Shown here: piece after piece, positions 26,945-35,208 of the stretch
How the letters are laid out: every line of letters starts with the position of its first letter
How positions within the stretch are numbered: the first letter of the stretch is position 1
From: Thiodiazotropha sp040506705
Lineage (GTDB): Bacteria > Pseudomonadota > Gammaproteobacteria > Chromatiales > Chromatiaceae
Direction: 5' to 3'
Assembly (NCBI GenBank): GCA_040506705.1
Contig: JBEVWG010000004.1
Coordinates: forward strand, 29,265 to 93,264
DNA length: 64,000 nucleotides
The notes under the pieces: generated by a model
What the model was told of the DNA's origin: nothing
The model's input: the letters and a program-made list of their open reading frames with translations, nothing else
Databases searched by the model: none
Translations under genes and position numbers: made by a program

Positions 26945-27091
26945 ATGTCGTCAACATTTGCCTGGCTAGATCATTCAGAAAGCGACCGTCGTAAAGCGCT
27001 CGATGTCGTTGATCTGTTCCGTGAACAAGACACGCGGGATGAGCTTGGCATTGGAACAGTGTTCCCCGCATGCGCGGGGACGAACCGGTAA
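26945..27091 (+). pseudogene. DUF6361 gene, truncated after about 38 codons
   Basis: The first 38 codons (MSSTFAWLDHSESDRR ... RDELGIGT) match the strongly conserved N terminus of DUF6361 proteins, which often follow YhaO/YhaN-type genes in defence islands. Homology ends at base 27058; the next 29 bases are a CRISPR-like repeat, read in frame as VFPACAGTNR before TAA. The gene is therefore a truncated fusion, not a small protein in its own right. The recombination point marks the right edge of the intact defence island. Confidence 0.75.
27059..27087 (+). repeat. Solitary type I-E CRISPR-like repeat (29 bp)
   Basis: The 29 bases start GTGTTCCCCGC, continue with a short loop and end GGGGACGAACCG. 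They form the stem CCCCGC/GCGGGG and match the class of type I-E (E. coli-like) repeats almost base for base. There is no second copy at a 61-bp spacing on either side and no cas gene in the window. It is therefore a remnant of an array, or a sequence moved by recombination at a repeat. Confidence 0.75.
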
Positions 27092-27104
27092 AAATCATGG
27101 ATAC

Positions 27105-27188
27105 ATCGCTAAGATGATTTATACCCACATCACGCCTGATCACAAGCATGTTTGCAGTCCGTTCGATCAGCTGAAGAGCCTTCGATAA
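27105..27188 (+). pseudogene. C-terminal remnant of an integrase (IntI-like)
   Basis: Just after the lone CRISPR-like repeat, one frame encodes AKMIYTHITPDHKHVCSPFDQL and ends with TAA at 27188 (quoted in parts: MIYTHI is the tyrosine nucleophile segment; SPFDQL is like the SP-D-L tail of integron integrases). The rest of the gene is missing. It is a scar of a tyrosine recombinase; the closeness to integron integrase is by eye only. Confidence 0.5.
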
Positions 27189-27375
27189 CAGAGTTGTAAA
27201 TTCTTCGGTCCAACAGGGATGGACCGAGCATCGCCATATTTTATAGGTGGTTTCTCTACAGGAAATATTCCCATGAAGGCCCGGATTTGCTAGGTTTGAG
27301 TAATATCGGGACTTTGAAAATTACCAGTATCACAGATCCCGATATGATTGAATTCGTGATATTTGCGGGAGACCC

Positions 27376-28147
27376 ATGCGAGCAAACAGGCCCGTCAGGC
27401 GACTCAAGAAAGAAATAATTACCGGATCTGGACAAGCACAGATTATCGAACAACCCAAGCAGCTTGCTCATATTCTATGGGCAGCATCGCGTGGAGAAAC
27501 AGGCATAAGAAATGTTGCGCTGATCTGGATGCTTTGGCAGTGGGTTGCGTATTAATGAGGCCGCTCAACTGACAATCAAAGATATCTATTTCCCGACTGG
27601 GGACCTGAAGGAGGCATTCAGAATACCGGCCAAATACACCAAAACCGGCAAGCCTCAAACAATCTACATATTGGTCCCACAGCAACGTGAAGCACTTAGT
27701 AACCTCAAGGCGCAGCGACTTCAGAATCGAGTCATGCTGTCCCCTGATGGCGCCTACGGTGGTTTATCACCAGAAAGCCCTGTGTTTCTCTCTCTGAAGG
27801 GCAAGCGATGGCAAAAACTGGCGTTTAACATAAAGCGGTACCGGGATATAGAAGGTAAGTTAAAAGAGACAATGGTCTGCGGTTCTCTTGAGAATTTGGC
27901 TCATGAGCTTATCAAGCAGGCAGGTGTCAATGGGGGATCCAGCCACTCAGGGCGGCGTAGCTTGGCAACCTGGCTGGACCGCAAGGGCCATGACCTAGAA
28001 CTGATCCAGGGAGTCCTGGGGCATTCCAGCCCTGATATGTCACTTATCTATATAGACCCTTGGGACAGAAGGATAGATCATGCATTCAAAGCTACCTGTT
28101 GCAGCTTAGTACCACCACAGATCCACTATATTCCATCGTTTCAATGA
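27376..28147 (+). pseudogene. Tyrosine recombinase, frameshifted
   Basis: The N-terminal part (ATG 27376, MRANRPVRRLKKEI ... IRNVALIWML) stops at TAA 27555 region, while a second frame from about 27533 continues FGSGLRINEAAQL to the end. The two are joined by comparison with the intact homologue at 54353-55111, which reads MLFGSGMRINEVAQL at the same place; two bases appear to be missing near 27532. The catalytic domain keeps Arg in GLRINE, HSGRR, GHSS and a terminal IYIDP tyrosine. An inverted repeat ATATCGGGA / TCCCGATAT lies just upstream (27303-27345). Without the frame restored, no functional enzyme is made. Confidence 0.75.
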
Positions 28148-28201
28148 GTTAACCACCAGCCATATATAGTTACTTGTATATTATATATCTAGGAGTATAC
28201 T

Positions 28202-28527
28202 TTGAAAGGGATTGTATTCGTAGGGCGCTCGTTAGAAGTGATTCGCAAATTTCCTGTCGAGATTAAACGTGAGGCGGGTCATCAATTGGATAGAGTACAA
28301 AACGGACTGGACCCATGGACTGGAAGCCGATGACTTCAATCGGACAAGGAGTGCGTGAAATTCGCATCCAGCAAGAAGGGCAGTGGCGTGTTATTTATAT
28401 CGCGAAATTCGACGAGACAAATTATGTTTTACACGCTTTTAGAAAAAAGACACAAAAAACGCCAATGCCCGATATTGAAATAGCTAAACGAGCGCTTAAA
28501 GAAATAGTTCAAAGGTTTTATAAATGA
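28202..28527 (+). pseudogene. HigB-like (DUF891/Gp49-type) toxin, frameshifted
   Basis: A TTG start at 28202 has AGGAG 6 bases upstream. The first frame reads LKGIVFVGRSLEVIRKFP ... VQNGLDP and then goes out of frame near 28310-28316; the second frame continues DWKPMTSIGQGVREIRI through HAFRKKTQKTP to TAA 28527. One inserted base at the junction restores a normal 108-residue toxin of the Gp49/HigB class with the GLDPxDWKPM pattern. The last codons overlap the antitoxin ATG at 28524. The toxin is thus probably dead while its antitoxin remains intact. Confidence 0.8.
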
Positions 28528-28802
28528 GCAAAGAAAACCGATATGAAAGTGTGTGGGATGCCTTGGAAGATGATCCTATTCGGGCTGAAAACCTAAAATT
28601 GAGATCGGCACTATTAATAGCGATTAACGAAGAGTTAACATCCAGAAAACTAAGGCAAAGTGAAGCTGCAGAGCTGTTGCACATCACTCAGCCACGAGTC
28701 AGTGCCTTGAGCCAGGGAAAAATCAGTGACTTCCGATTGGATACTCTGGTAGATATCGCGCATCGTTTAGGATTACACGTATCAATCGAAATAGCTGCAT
28801 GA
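28524..28802 (+). CDS. XRE-family antitoxin (HigA-like)
   Basis: 92 residues with a C-terminal helix-turn-helix (about residues 40-80; LRQSEAAELLHITQPRVSAL). This is the short XXL-type antitoxin that normally partners Gp49/HigB-like toxins. Its ATG overlaps the broken toxin gene by 4 bases, the expected toxin-antitoxin order. Because the toxin is frameshifted, the antitoxin may be retained for its regulatory function, as an anti-addiction gene, or simply not yet lost. Confidence 0.88.
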   Translation: MSKENRYESVWDALEDDPIRAENLKLRSALLIAINEELTSRKLRQSEAAELLHITQPRVSALSQGKISDFRLDTLVDIAHRLGLHVSIEIAA

Positions 28803-28917
28803 TGGCCATGGGTTCGGTCTGGAAATTTTGTTGAACACTAGCTTTCATTATGCTTGAGGGATTCGTACAAAAAGTGAAAGATGGAAATAAATGGTATTAG
28901 AGAATTTCCGCTTTCGA

Positions 28918-30147
28918 CTGTGGATTCAATCGGTCAACACAACATACTACATTCTACATAGGTAGAAGGAGTGTGTTGATGACACGAAGACCACGAATCC
29001 ATTACACCGAAGAACAGCGTACATTGATGTGGGAGCGCTGGCAGAAAGGGGACTCCCTGGAAAAGATTGCTAATCTGTTTGATCGGCATCACCCATCAAT
29101 CGAAAGAATCCTTGCTGAAACTGGCGGTATACGTCCTGCAGTCCGCCATCGTTCCAGATTGGCACTCACCATGGCAGAGCGTGAAGAGATATCGCGTGCA
29201 GTGGTAACAGGTCTCTCGATTCGCTCGATTGCTTCGTCACTTGGCCGTTCGCCATCCACCATTAGCCGCGAAATACAACGTAATGGTGGTCGGCAAAGCT
29301 ACCAAGCGAATCAGGCCGATGAGGCAGCCTGGGAGCGTGCACGTCGCCCAAAGATCGGTAAACTGGTAGAGAACCGAGCCTTAGCACGCATCGTAGCAAG
29401 CAAGCTCCAGTCGTCGTGGGCTCCCGAGCAGATTGCCGGGTGGCTCAAACGTTTCTATCCTGATGATGAGAACTACCAGGTGTTACACGAAACCATCTAT
29501 CGCAGCCTCTATATTCAGGCGCGTGGTGCCTTGAAAAAGGAACCCGCACAGTATTTATGACGACCAAGAGTCATGCGTCGGTCACGCCATCATACTCAGA
29601 AGACACCAGATCATGGCCAGATCACAGACGCTATATCGATTAGTGAACGTCCTGCCTCAGTAGAGGACCGTGCGGTACCTGGTCACTGGGAAGGTGATTT
29701 GATCTGTGGTAGTCACAATAGTCAGATTGCGACGCTCGTTGAACGTCATTCTCGCTACTTGATGCTAGTGAAGGTCGATAGTAAAGACAGCGAGACCGTT
29801 GTAAAAGCATTAATAAAGCAAGCTCATAAGCTCCCGCAAGAACTGTACAAGTCACTTACTTGGGACAGGGGTAGTGAGATGGCTGCACACAAGCGCTTTA
29901 CATTGGCGACGGACATGCAGGTATACTTCTGTGATCCTCAGTCACCATGGCAGCGTGGTTCGAACGAGAATACCAATGGACTATTGAGACAGTATTTCCC
30001 TAAAGGAATCGCTCTTTCGAGCTACACACAAGCTAAACTAAATGCTGTTGCCAGGCAGTTAAATGCACGTCCAAGGAAGACGTTAAACTACGAAACACTA
30101 GCTGAAAGATTTAATGCATGTGTTGCGTCGACTGGTTGAACCCGCAG
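28918..30147 (+). mobile_element. IS30-family insertion sequence, degraded
   Basis: A 1230-bp element bounded by imperfect 27-bp inverted repeats: 28918-28944 (starts CTGTGGATTCAATC) and 30121-30147 (reverse complement starts CTGCGGGTTCAACC), with about six mismatches. It contains a single IS30-type transposase reading frame. No flanking target duplication is evident to the eye. The transposase has an in-frame stop, so the copy is probably immobile. Confidence 0.8.
28979..30139 (+). pseudogene. IS30 transposase with in-frame opal codon
   Basis: The N-terminal part has the IS30 double helix-turn-helix (RIHYTEEQRTLMWERWQKG; SIRSIASSLGRSPSTISREI) and reads to TGA 29558-29560. The same frame continues at once with RPRVMRRSRHHTQKTPDHG and the DDE domain: GHWEGDLICG, TWDRGSEM and NENTNGLLRQYFPKG. 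The three catalytic acids are present. The stop replaces an Arg codon (probably CGA) at the linker. ATG 28979 with AAGGAG upstream is the start. Full length would be about 386 residues, normal for the family. Confidence 0.85.
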
Positions 30148-30540
30148 CCCGAAGCGGACATTCAATACCCAGTTAAAAGACTGGAATTGTTCGCGGCCAG
30201 GACATAGACTTAATTAAAATAATAAAGGGACAAGGGATGCCTCGTACTATTCAGACTCCCTCTTCTTCATGTCAGTTTTTTAGTCCGAAAAGTCCCATTT
30301 TCGCCGTATTGAAAACTGTTGATTCTAAACTGACATTTTTAAATTAAGCAATTAACTAAAAGCTTAAAAGCTAATAGCAAGTTATAGCTATATAGATGCA
30401 ATATATGGCTTGGTGTGATATTTAATATAAGGCTACATTATTTTATTAAGGATTAACTTGAAATCAACTTAGCATGTTAAAACTTACGGGGAATTTGTGA
30501 TGGATCATTTTCATACTAAAAAGCTATCAATTATATTCTT
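30148..30540. other. Non-coding spacer after IS30 with small inverted-repeat pair
   Basis: No convincing gene. ATGTCAGTTT (from 30269) and its counterpart CTAAACTGACAT (ending 30336) form an imperfect inverted repeat around a 68-bp segment, similar to the ends of a small transposon relic. The rest is A+T rich with a possible promoter region for the downstream gene. Confidence 0.4.
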
Positions 30541-30546
30541 TTGCAG

Positions 30547-32298
30547 ATGAATAAATCTCTTAATGACAAAGTCTATTTTGGTAAGGGGCTGGATCCTGCT
30601 CAAGGGCGTATTGTTTCCTGGGCTATTAACACAGAGAAAGTGTTGAGCTCTCAACTTTCACTTACCCAGGAGAGAGGCATTAAGAATGAGGTGGAACATC
30701 TCTTTAAGCCAGTTCTTAACAATAAATGGACGGGTACTTATGAGCAGAGAGTGGGCAATGAGAAGGTAAAGACCAGTTTCTCGAATGTTGATATGGAGGC
30801 ATCACTTAGAAATGTACTGGCAGCATACGAGACATTCATGCAGCCAGAGTATTATCACCTTATCAAAAAACGAAGTCTGACAGGATTGAACAAGTTGCTT
30901 AATCGAAAGGAAAATATGGCAAGCTATTTGTCAGCAGCATATTTGTAACAGCGTGAATTGGGATCAACTGATTCTAGACCCAGCTTAAATCCAAGCATCA
31001 TTCGAGAGTTGACAAACCATTTACAGGAAAACCTCAACAACTATTACCTGCTTGATGGCGCTGCACTGTTCAAGGTTGATGGTTCTGAAGCTACGATTGG
31101 GGAACACAGGTTGTTCGTGGATCTTGCCGATAAAAGGACAAGTAAAACCGAGATAGTGGTTAAGCCCGGCAAGATTCAAAACGGTAGACTTGTGATGGTC
31201 ACCGATATGAAAAATGAGAGGGGTGAAGTTGATCCCGCACCAAATGATCAGTTCAAGCTATCTATCACTCATATTGAGCATTCCATTCAGACTGACCCTT
31301 CAGGTATTGAGGAGTCCTACTGGATCCAGTTGATAGAACCATTTCCTTTCGATGTGAAATTCTCAGGTATTTCACGACCAAGTCGGGAGCACCCTGATGA
31401 TCCAGTTGCTTTATCGCACAGATTTGTCTACGATCGATATAAGGATAACCCTCTTGAAGGAGCTTGGTCGTATCACCTTGATTTCAAATATGCCCCGAAA
31501 GAGGATGATGATCTGTATCTAACCATACAGGACGATATGGATGTCAATAAATTCTCTGGGTCAGCTGCGGATAACAAACGATTGGACCTTAGTGCGGTCG
31601 CCTATCTGAGTGAGGCTATCGATCTGTACCGAGAAAAAGAACCAGAAAAAATCATTGATAAACTACTGAAGACGGAACTTTTTCTCGATAAATACAAGGC
31701 AATGATGCAACCGCTGGTTGATCCCATTCGGTTTAGGTACTCCGAAAATAATAAAGGATGGATTTCCTACAATGCTCAGTGGATTATTGAGGAAGCATAT
31801 GATGACCTTGGTAGACGTGTTGATGGTAGATGGACAATTCGGAATTCAGAAGATCAGCGCCTAACAGTCTTTGGTGGTTTCCAAAGCGTATTCTCAACTA
31901 TTCAAGTGATCCAGAACAATGATTTCGGAGACAACTTCCGCTTCCAAACTGATATTGTAGAGTTTCCGGGGCATGTAGTACCTAACTTGGATTACATTAA
32001 TATCGAAGATACAGATGAAAATGTTATTCGAACCCTTTCAGGCACTGATGTGCTGAGTCAGATTCAAACCACTCAGCAGAAAATGGGAAGTTATACCGTC
32101 ATTGAGCGCATGAGTTACATAAAGAATGGTGTAAAACACTTACTAAATGGCCGAGAAATTTGGTCCGGTCCGATATCAGAATATGTAACAGACTTTGAGG
32201 CAGGGGATTACTACAAAATCATACATTTCATTAGCTCCCGCGACGGTTTCGAAGAAATCTTTCAAGTGGATTTCATACATGGAGACAAGGAAAAATGA
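30547..32298 (+). pseudogene. Hypothetical protein interrupted by in-frame ochre codon
   Basis: Two reading blocks lie in the same frame, separated only by TAA 30946-30948 and four codons. The first block (about 134 residues, MNKSLNDKVYFGKGLDPA onward) has a normal start; the second (446 residues) has no ribosome site and no ATG for about 80 codons, so one interrupted gene of about 585 residues is the simplest reading. The protein is acidic, rich in Asp, Tyr and Ile, with no transmembrane segment and no family that I recognise. Its last codon overlaps the ATG of the amidase-like gene at 32295. Two separate genes remain possible. Confidence 0.5.
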
Positions 32299-32945
32299 TT
32301 GTAACAGGGTCGGTAACTATTGCGGCTGAAGATTACGAAAAACGAGGTGAGTCTTCTGGCTTAAAAGATGATCGCTTTGATCATGTTGAAGTGTGGTATC
32401 GTTTTGAAACCGTCTTGATTGAATCCAGAGATAAGATGGAGATTGGCGGGATTCCTCACATTAAATATAAAAATCTTGAAGCGATCCGGTATGCAAAAAA
32501 GTATTGCTCTCAGAAGAAGAACAGCTGCGGCGTCTACTTTCAGGGTGTGAATCGGAGCGACTGCGCTCATTTTCTGTCTCATTGTTTGCACAAGGGCGGT
32601 ATCACAATTCAGCGGGAGTCCGGCCCAGATGAGTGTAAGGACAAATTGTCAGTTCGTGTAACTGAAATTGTGAAAGTATTGAGTGAACTTAGTGATAAAT
32701 ACAAGAATGTCTACCCTATTACTTATGACGAAGCTATTTATGGAGATCCGGCTTATCTTGAGACATTTCGTATTAGACCCAGCCATGCAATGCTGGTACA
32801 TGAGACACGACCTGTAGCAGGAGATCCAGATAAGCGGGAAACACTGTATTATGCTCATTCTCGGGAGCGTTGCGGGAAAGAGGTTGGAGATCTTGCGTGG
32901 TATCAGAACTTCGGAGGGGCATTTCGAATCTACGACTCTAATTGA
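32295..32945 (+). CDS. Putative cysteine amidase-like protein
   Basis: 216 residues. A segment NRSDCAHFLSHCLHKGGI resembles the DC-NF-SQ-L-GG motif of amidase_6-like (NlpC/P60-fold) cysteine hydrolases, and a later PSHAMLVH segment followed by YYAHSR could supply the catalytic His. No signal peptide is visible. The start ATG overlaps the upstream stop (ATGA), so translation is coupled to the interrupted gene. The pair could be an immunity or effector module or a phage-type lysin pair, but this is speculation. The amidase assignment is by motif only. Confidence 0.5.
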   Translation: MIVTGSVTIAAEDYEKRGESSGLKDDRFDHVEVWYRFETVLIESRDKMEIGGIPHIKYKNLEAIRYAKKYCSQKKNSCGVYFQGVNRSDCAHFLSHCLHKGGITIQRESGPDECKDKLSVRVTEIVKVLSELSDKYKNVYPITYDEAIYGDPAYLETFRIRPSHAMLVHETRPVAGDPDKRETLYYAHSRERCGKEVGDLAWYQNFGGAFRIYDSN

Positions 32946-33277
32946 GGGTTGGCCGGGATTCCTACCATATCCGCCAAAAGCAACCATATCTCAATGAATT
33001 AATTAGTAATACTTTGCATTGTAGCAAAGTGATTCTTCAGGAATCGCTACAGGCTGGAGACTAATAATTTCACTGTATTCCATTAAGTTAAGCGTGAAGT
33101 GGCTATATTCAACGCTTTTCCCGGCCGGACCTCAAATACAGATGGGGCACAGATCCCGCCCTCGATGCCGGGCCTGGTGTAACCCGGGAAAGGAGTTACA
33201 AAAACGCCCATCGGCACACCACCTAGTGTAACCCATACCCAATCCAAGCAAGTTTCCAACTAAAACCAGCCCAGTCG
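32946..33277. other. Spacer with short GC-rich repeats
   Basis: No gene is seen. The segment 33120-33240 is GC-rich compared with both flanks and contains two copies of GTGTAACCC about 50 bases apart and nearby palindromic bits (CCCGGGAAAGGAGTTAC). It may be a relic of a cassette boundary or recombination site; nothing firm. Confidence 0.3.
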
Positions 33278-33820
33278 CTACTGATTGTTTTGATTAGATA
33301 TGAAAGAAAATTTATCGTTATAGAAGCTTGTATATTGAATTTCCAACTCACATCTACTCAGTTTTTCTTCGAGCTCATCTGGTGTAATGGTATTAGGCTC
33401 CAAGAACTGTATATCGACGATAGTCTTTTCTTCATTAGCTGGCATCGAATAACCTGTATCAAGCAGACCTGTTTTACATTTATACTTATCGCCAGTAAAC
33501 AATGCCCTGATTACACTATCCAGAGGTTCCGTACCTTTTCCCTTTATAACGTTATTATCTAGTCTGACAACAAAACGCTTAATGAGAGCAGGACCCAATC
33601 CATTGTTGACAAGCTGTATACTGTATTTCTGTTGTTCTGGCCATCTTGATGTCCATGTGGTTAGATGAGGCTTAACTGAAAGCTTGTTATGTACGTGGGT
33701 ACGCCATCCTGCCCATACAGTGAACACTAGAACGCAAAGTGCAATAACAACACTTGCAATGCCAGTTAAAGCCTCCCAATCTTGCATCATCAGCCAGTCA
33801 ATAATGTACGAACAGTCCAA
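33278..33820 (-). CDS. Hypothetical protein with N-terminal membrane anchor
   Basis: 180 residues. One hydrophobic segment (about residues 18-40, LTGIASVVIALCVLVFTVWA) is followed by a soluble beta-rich domain with a pattern IQLVNNGLGPALIKRFVVRL, typical of small membrane-anchored sensor-like or DUF-type proteins. No signal peptidase site is obvious, so it is probably a cytoplasmic-facing or periplasmic tethered protein. Function is unknown. It is AT-rich like the 28-34 kb zone, and its start overlaps an oppositely oriented short gene at 33807. Confidence 0.6.
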   Translation of the reverse strand: MDCSYIIDWLMMQDWEALTGIASVVIALCVLVFTVWAGWRTHVHNKLSVKPHLTTWTSRWPEQQKYSIQLVNNGLGPALIKRFVVRLDNNVIKGKGTEPLDSVIRALFTGDKYKCKTGLLDTGYSMPANEEKTIVDIQFLEPNTITPDELEEKLSRCELEIQYTSFYNDKFSFISNQNNQ

Positions 33821-34034
33821 TTTGCAAACTCCTATGAGGCGGTTTTACTGGCAGATTCTCCGAGAGTCCCTTAAGAATATTAATGAATACTCACTCAATG
33901 CATTTGCTTATGAGATGATTGAAAAGACCGATACCCTAGAACATGCGGTATCATCCCTGAAGGAAACCCAACACTGGATGGAAACGCATCCTTTCCGAAT
34001 CATCTGGGGGCAACTACGCCGGCTGTTCATCTGA
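33807..34034 (+). CDS. Small hypothetical protein (75 aa)
   Basis: Reading from ATG 33807 (MYEQSNLQTPMRR) gives 75 residues, predicted helical, ending WGQLRRLFI. An inner ATG gives about 66 residues. It is divergent from and overlaps the start of the membrane-anchored gene at 33820 and converges with the WGR gene. No family is recognised; coding status is uncertain. Confidence 0.35.
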   Translation, partial: YEQSNLQTPMRRFYWQILRESLKNINEYSLNAFAYEMIEKTDTLEHAVSSLKETQHWMETHPFRIIWGQLRRLFI

Positions 34035-34042
34035 TCAGTCGA

Positions 34043-34324
34043 TCAACCTCGAGCGACGATATGGCCATGACGGACTCGTAATTTGCCGATCTCATCGAGG
34101 ATTTTTCGTCCCTGTTTGAGATCCGAGATGAGCTCGTTTTGAATTCGACCCAACCGACTGTCCAGACTCCCCCAGGATCGGGTGAGGGTAAGATCTCCCA
34201 GGAGATCTCGGTCCATATGGACGCGATAGTAGCGACGCTTTTGCTTATTAACCCAATATTTCATCATGTTGAAGATCTTCAATTCGCATTTCTCACCATC
34301 GATTATATTTATGGAGAGGCTCAA
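34043..34324 (-). CDS. WGR-like domain protein
   Basis: 93 residues. The central segment RRYYRVHMDRDLLGDLTLTR followed by SWGSLDSRLGR matches the WGR domain pattern (aromatic-Arg-Val, leucine-glycine, Trp-Gly). WGR domains bind nucleic acid or sense DNA ends in PARPs and also occur as small plasmid and phage proteins. The gene is 38 bp after parB on the same strand, so the order kfrA-parB-wgr is a plasmid-style operon. A few N-terminal residues may be over-called, since an internal ATG lies at about residue 20. Confidence 0.6.
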   Translation of the reverse strand: MSLSINIIDGEKCELKIFNMMKYWVNKQKRRYYRVHMDRDLLGDLTLTRSWGSLDSRLGRIQNELISDLKQGRKILDEIGKLRVRHGHIVARG

Positions 34325-34362
34325 TCCATGAGCCTCTGCGGCTAAAATCTGGCTTAAGATGG

Positions 34363-35208
34363 TCAGTTTTTATCAATCCCCCAACTTTCCAGCAACCCCT
34401 GCAGCTCTTCCAGGGAGTGATAGGTCAGCGTCACTCGGCCTTTGGCCTGGCTGTCTGAAAACGTCACCTGACAGGGCAGGCAGTATTTTTCACTGAGTAA
34501 CCGTTCCAGTCGATCGATGTTGGGATCCCGATCCGGTTGTGCCGTTCGACTGGCCTGACCGGATAAAATCGCCTTGATGTCATTGACGCGCTCTGTCAGT
34601 ACCTTGACTGACCATTCCCGCTGAATGGCCATTGTGGCCAGCTCGATCTGGTACCGGCTGGGTAGAGGGAGTAGGGTCTTGGCGTGCCCCACATCTAGCT
34701 TCTTTTTATCAACGAGCGCTTGCACTGGCTCGGAGAGCTCGAGCAAGCGGAGAAGATTGGTCAGATGAGACCGAGATTTACCTACTGATTGAGCTGCCTC
34801 CTGATGGGTTAGCTTGAACTCCTCAATCAGTCGTTGGAGTCCGAGCGCCTCCTCGATCGCAGACAGATCCTCACGCTGGACATTTTCGATCAGGGACATA
34901 GCGCAGGCTTGTGCGAGCGTGAGATCGTTTCGCACGATAGCCGGGATCTCATGCAGGTAGGCTTGCATCGAGGCGCGCCAGCGGCGTTCTCCGGCAATGA
35001 GTTCGTACTGCCCATCGGTTTTGTCGAATCGCAGCACGACCGGCTGAATCACCCCTTGCTGCTCAATGCTTTCAGTGAGCTCCGCCAGGGCTTCCGGATC
35101 AAAATGTCGTCGCGGTTGCCAGCGACCGCGCTTGATCTTGTCGACCGGTACATTTCGCAGCTGGCCAGCGGTGGGGTCTGTGGTGGAGGGTAGGGTAGGG
35201 AGGGCCAT
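34363..35208 (-). CDS. parB: ParB-family partition protein
   Basis: 281 residues. N-terminal ParB/Srx domain with the CTP-binding motif AGERRWRAS (about residues 72-80) and the ENVQREDLS motif (about 113), then a helix-turn-helix (about 130-165; LTHQEAAQSVGKSRSHLTNL) and a C-terminal dimerisation region. It binds a parS site and works with a ParA ATPase, but no parA is seen in the window. The start ATG directly abuts the kfrA stop. The gene could be a plasmid-derived orphan acting on its own site, or the parA partner may lie elsewhere. Confidence 0.92.
   Translation of the reverse strand: MALPTLPSTTDPTAGQLRNVPVDKIKRGRWQPRRHFDPEALAELTESIEQQGVIQPVVLRFDKTDGQYELIAGERRWRASMQAYLHEIPAIVRNDLTLAQACAMSLIENVQREDLSAIEEALGLQRLIEEFKLTHQEAAQSVGKSRSHLTNLLRLLELSEPVQALVDKKKLDVGHAKTLLPLPSRYQIELATMAIQREWSVKVLTERVNDIKAILSGQASRTAQPDRDPNIDRLERLLSEKYCLPCQVTFSDSQAKGRVTLTYHSLEELQGLLESWGIDKN

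Noticed and set aside
27059..27087. A CRISPR array
   Set aside because: Only one repeat unit is present; no copy recurs at the expected spacing and no cas gene is in the window.
9558..30948. Stop-codon recoding (amber, opal or ochre read-through as a genetic code change)
   Set aside because: Three different stop codons interrupt genes while each is used as a normal terminator elsewhere; mutation is simpler.
33120..33240. Integron attC sites
   Set aside because: The short repeats do not form the paired R and L boxes with the expected core sites.
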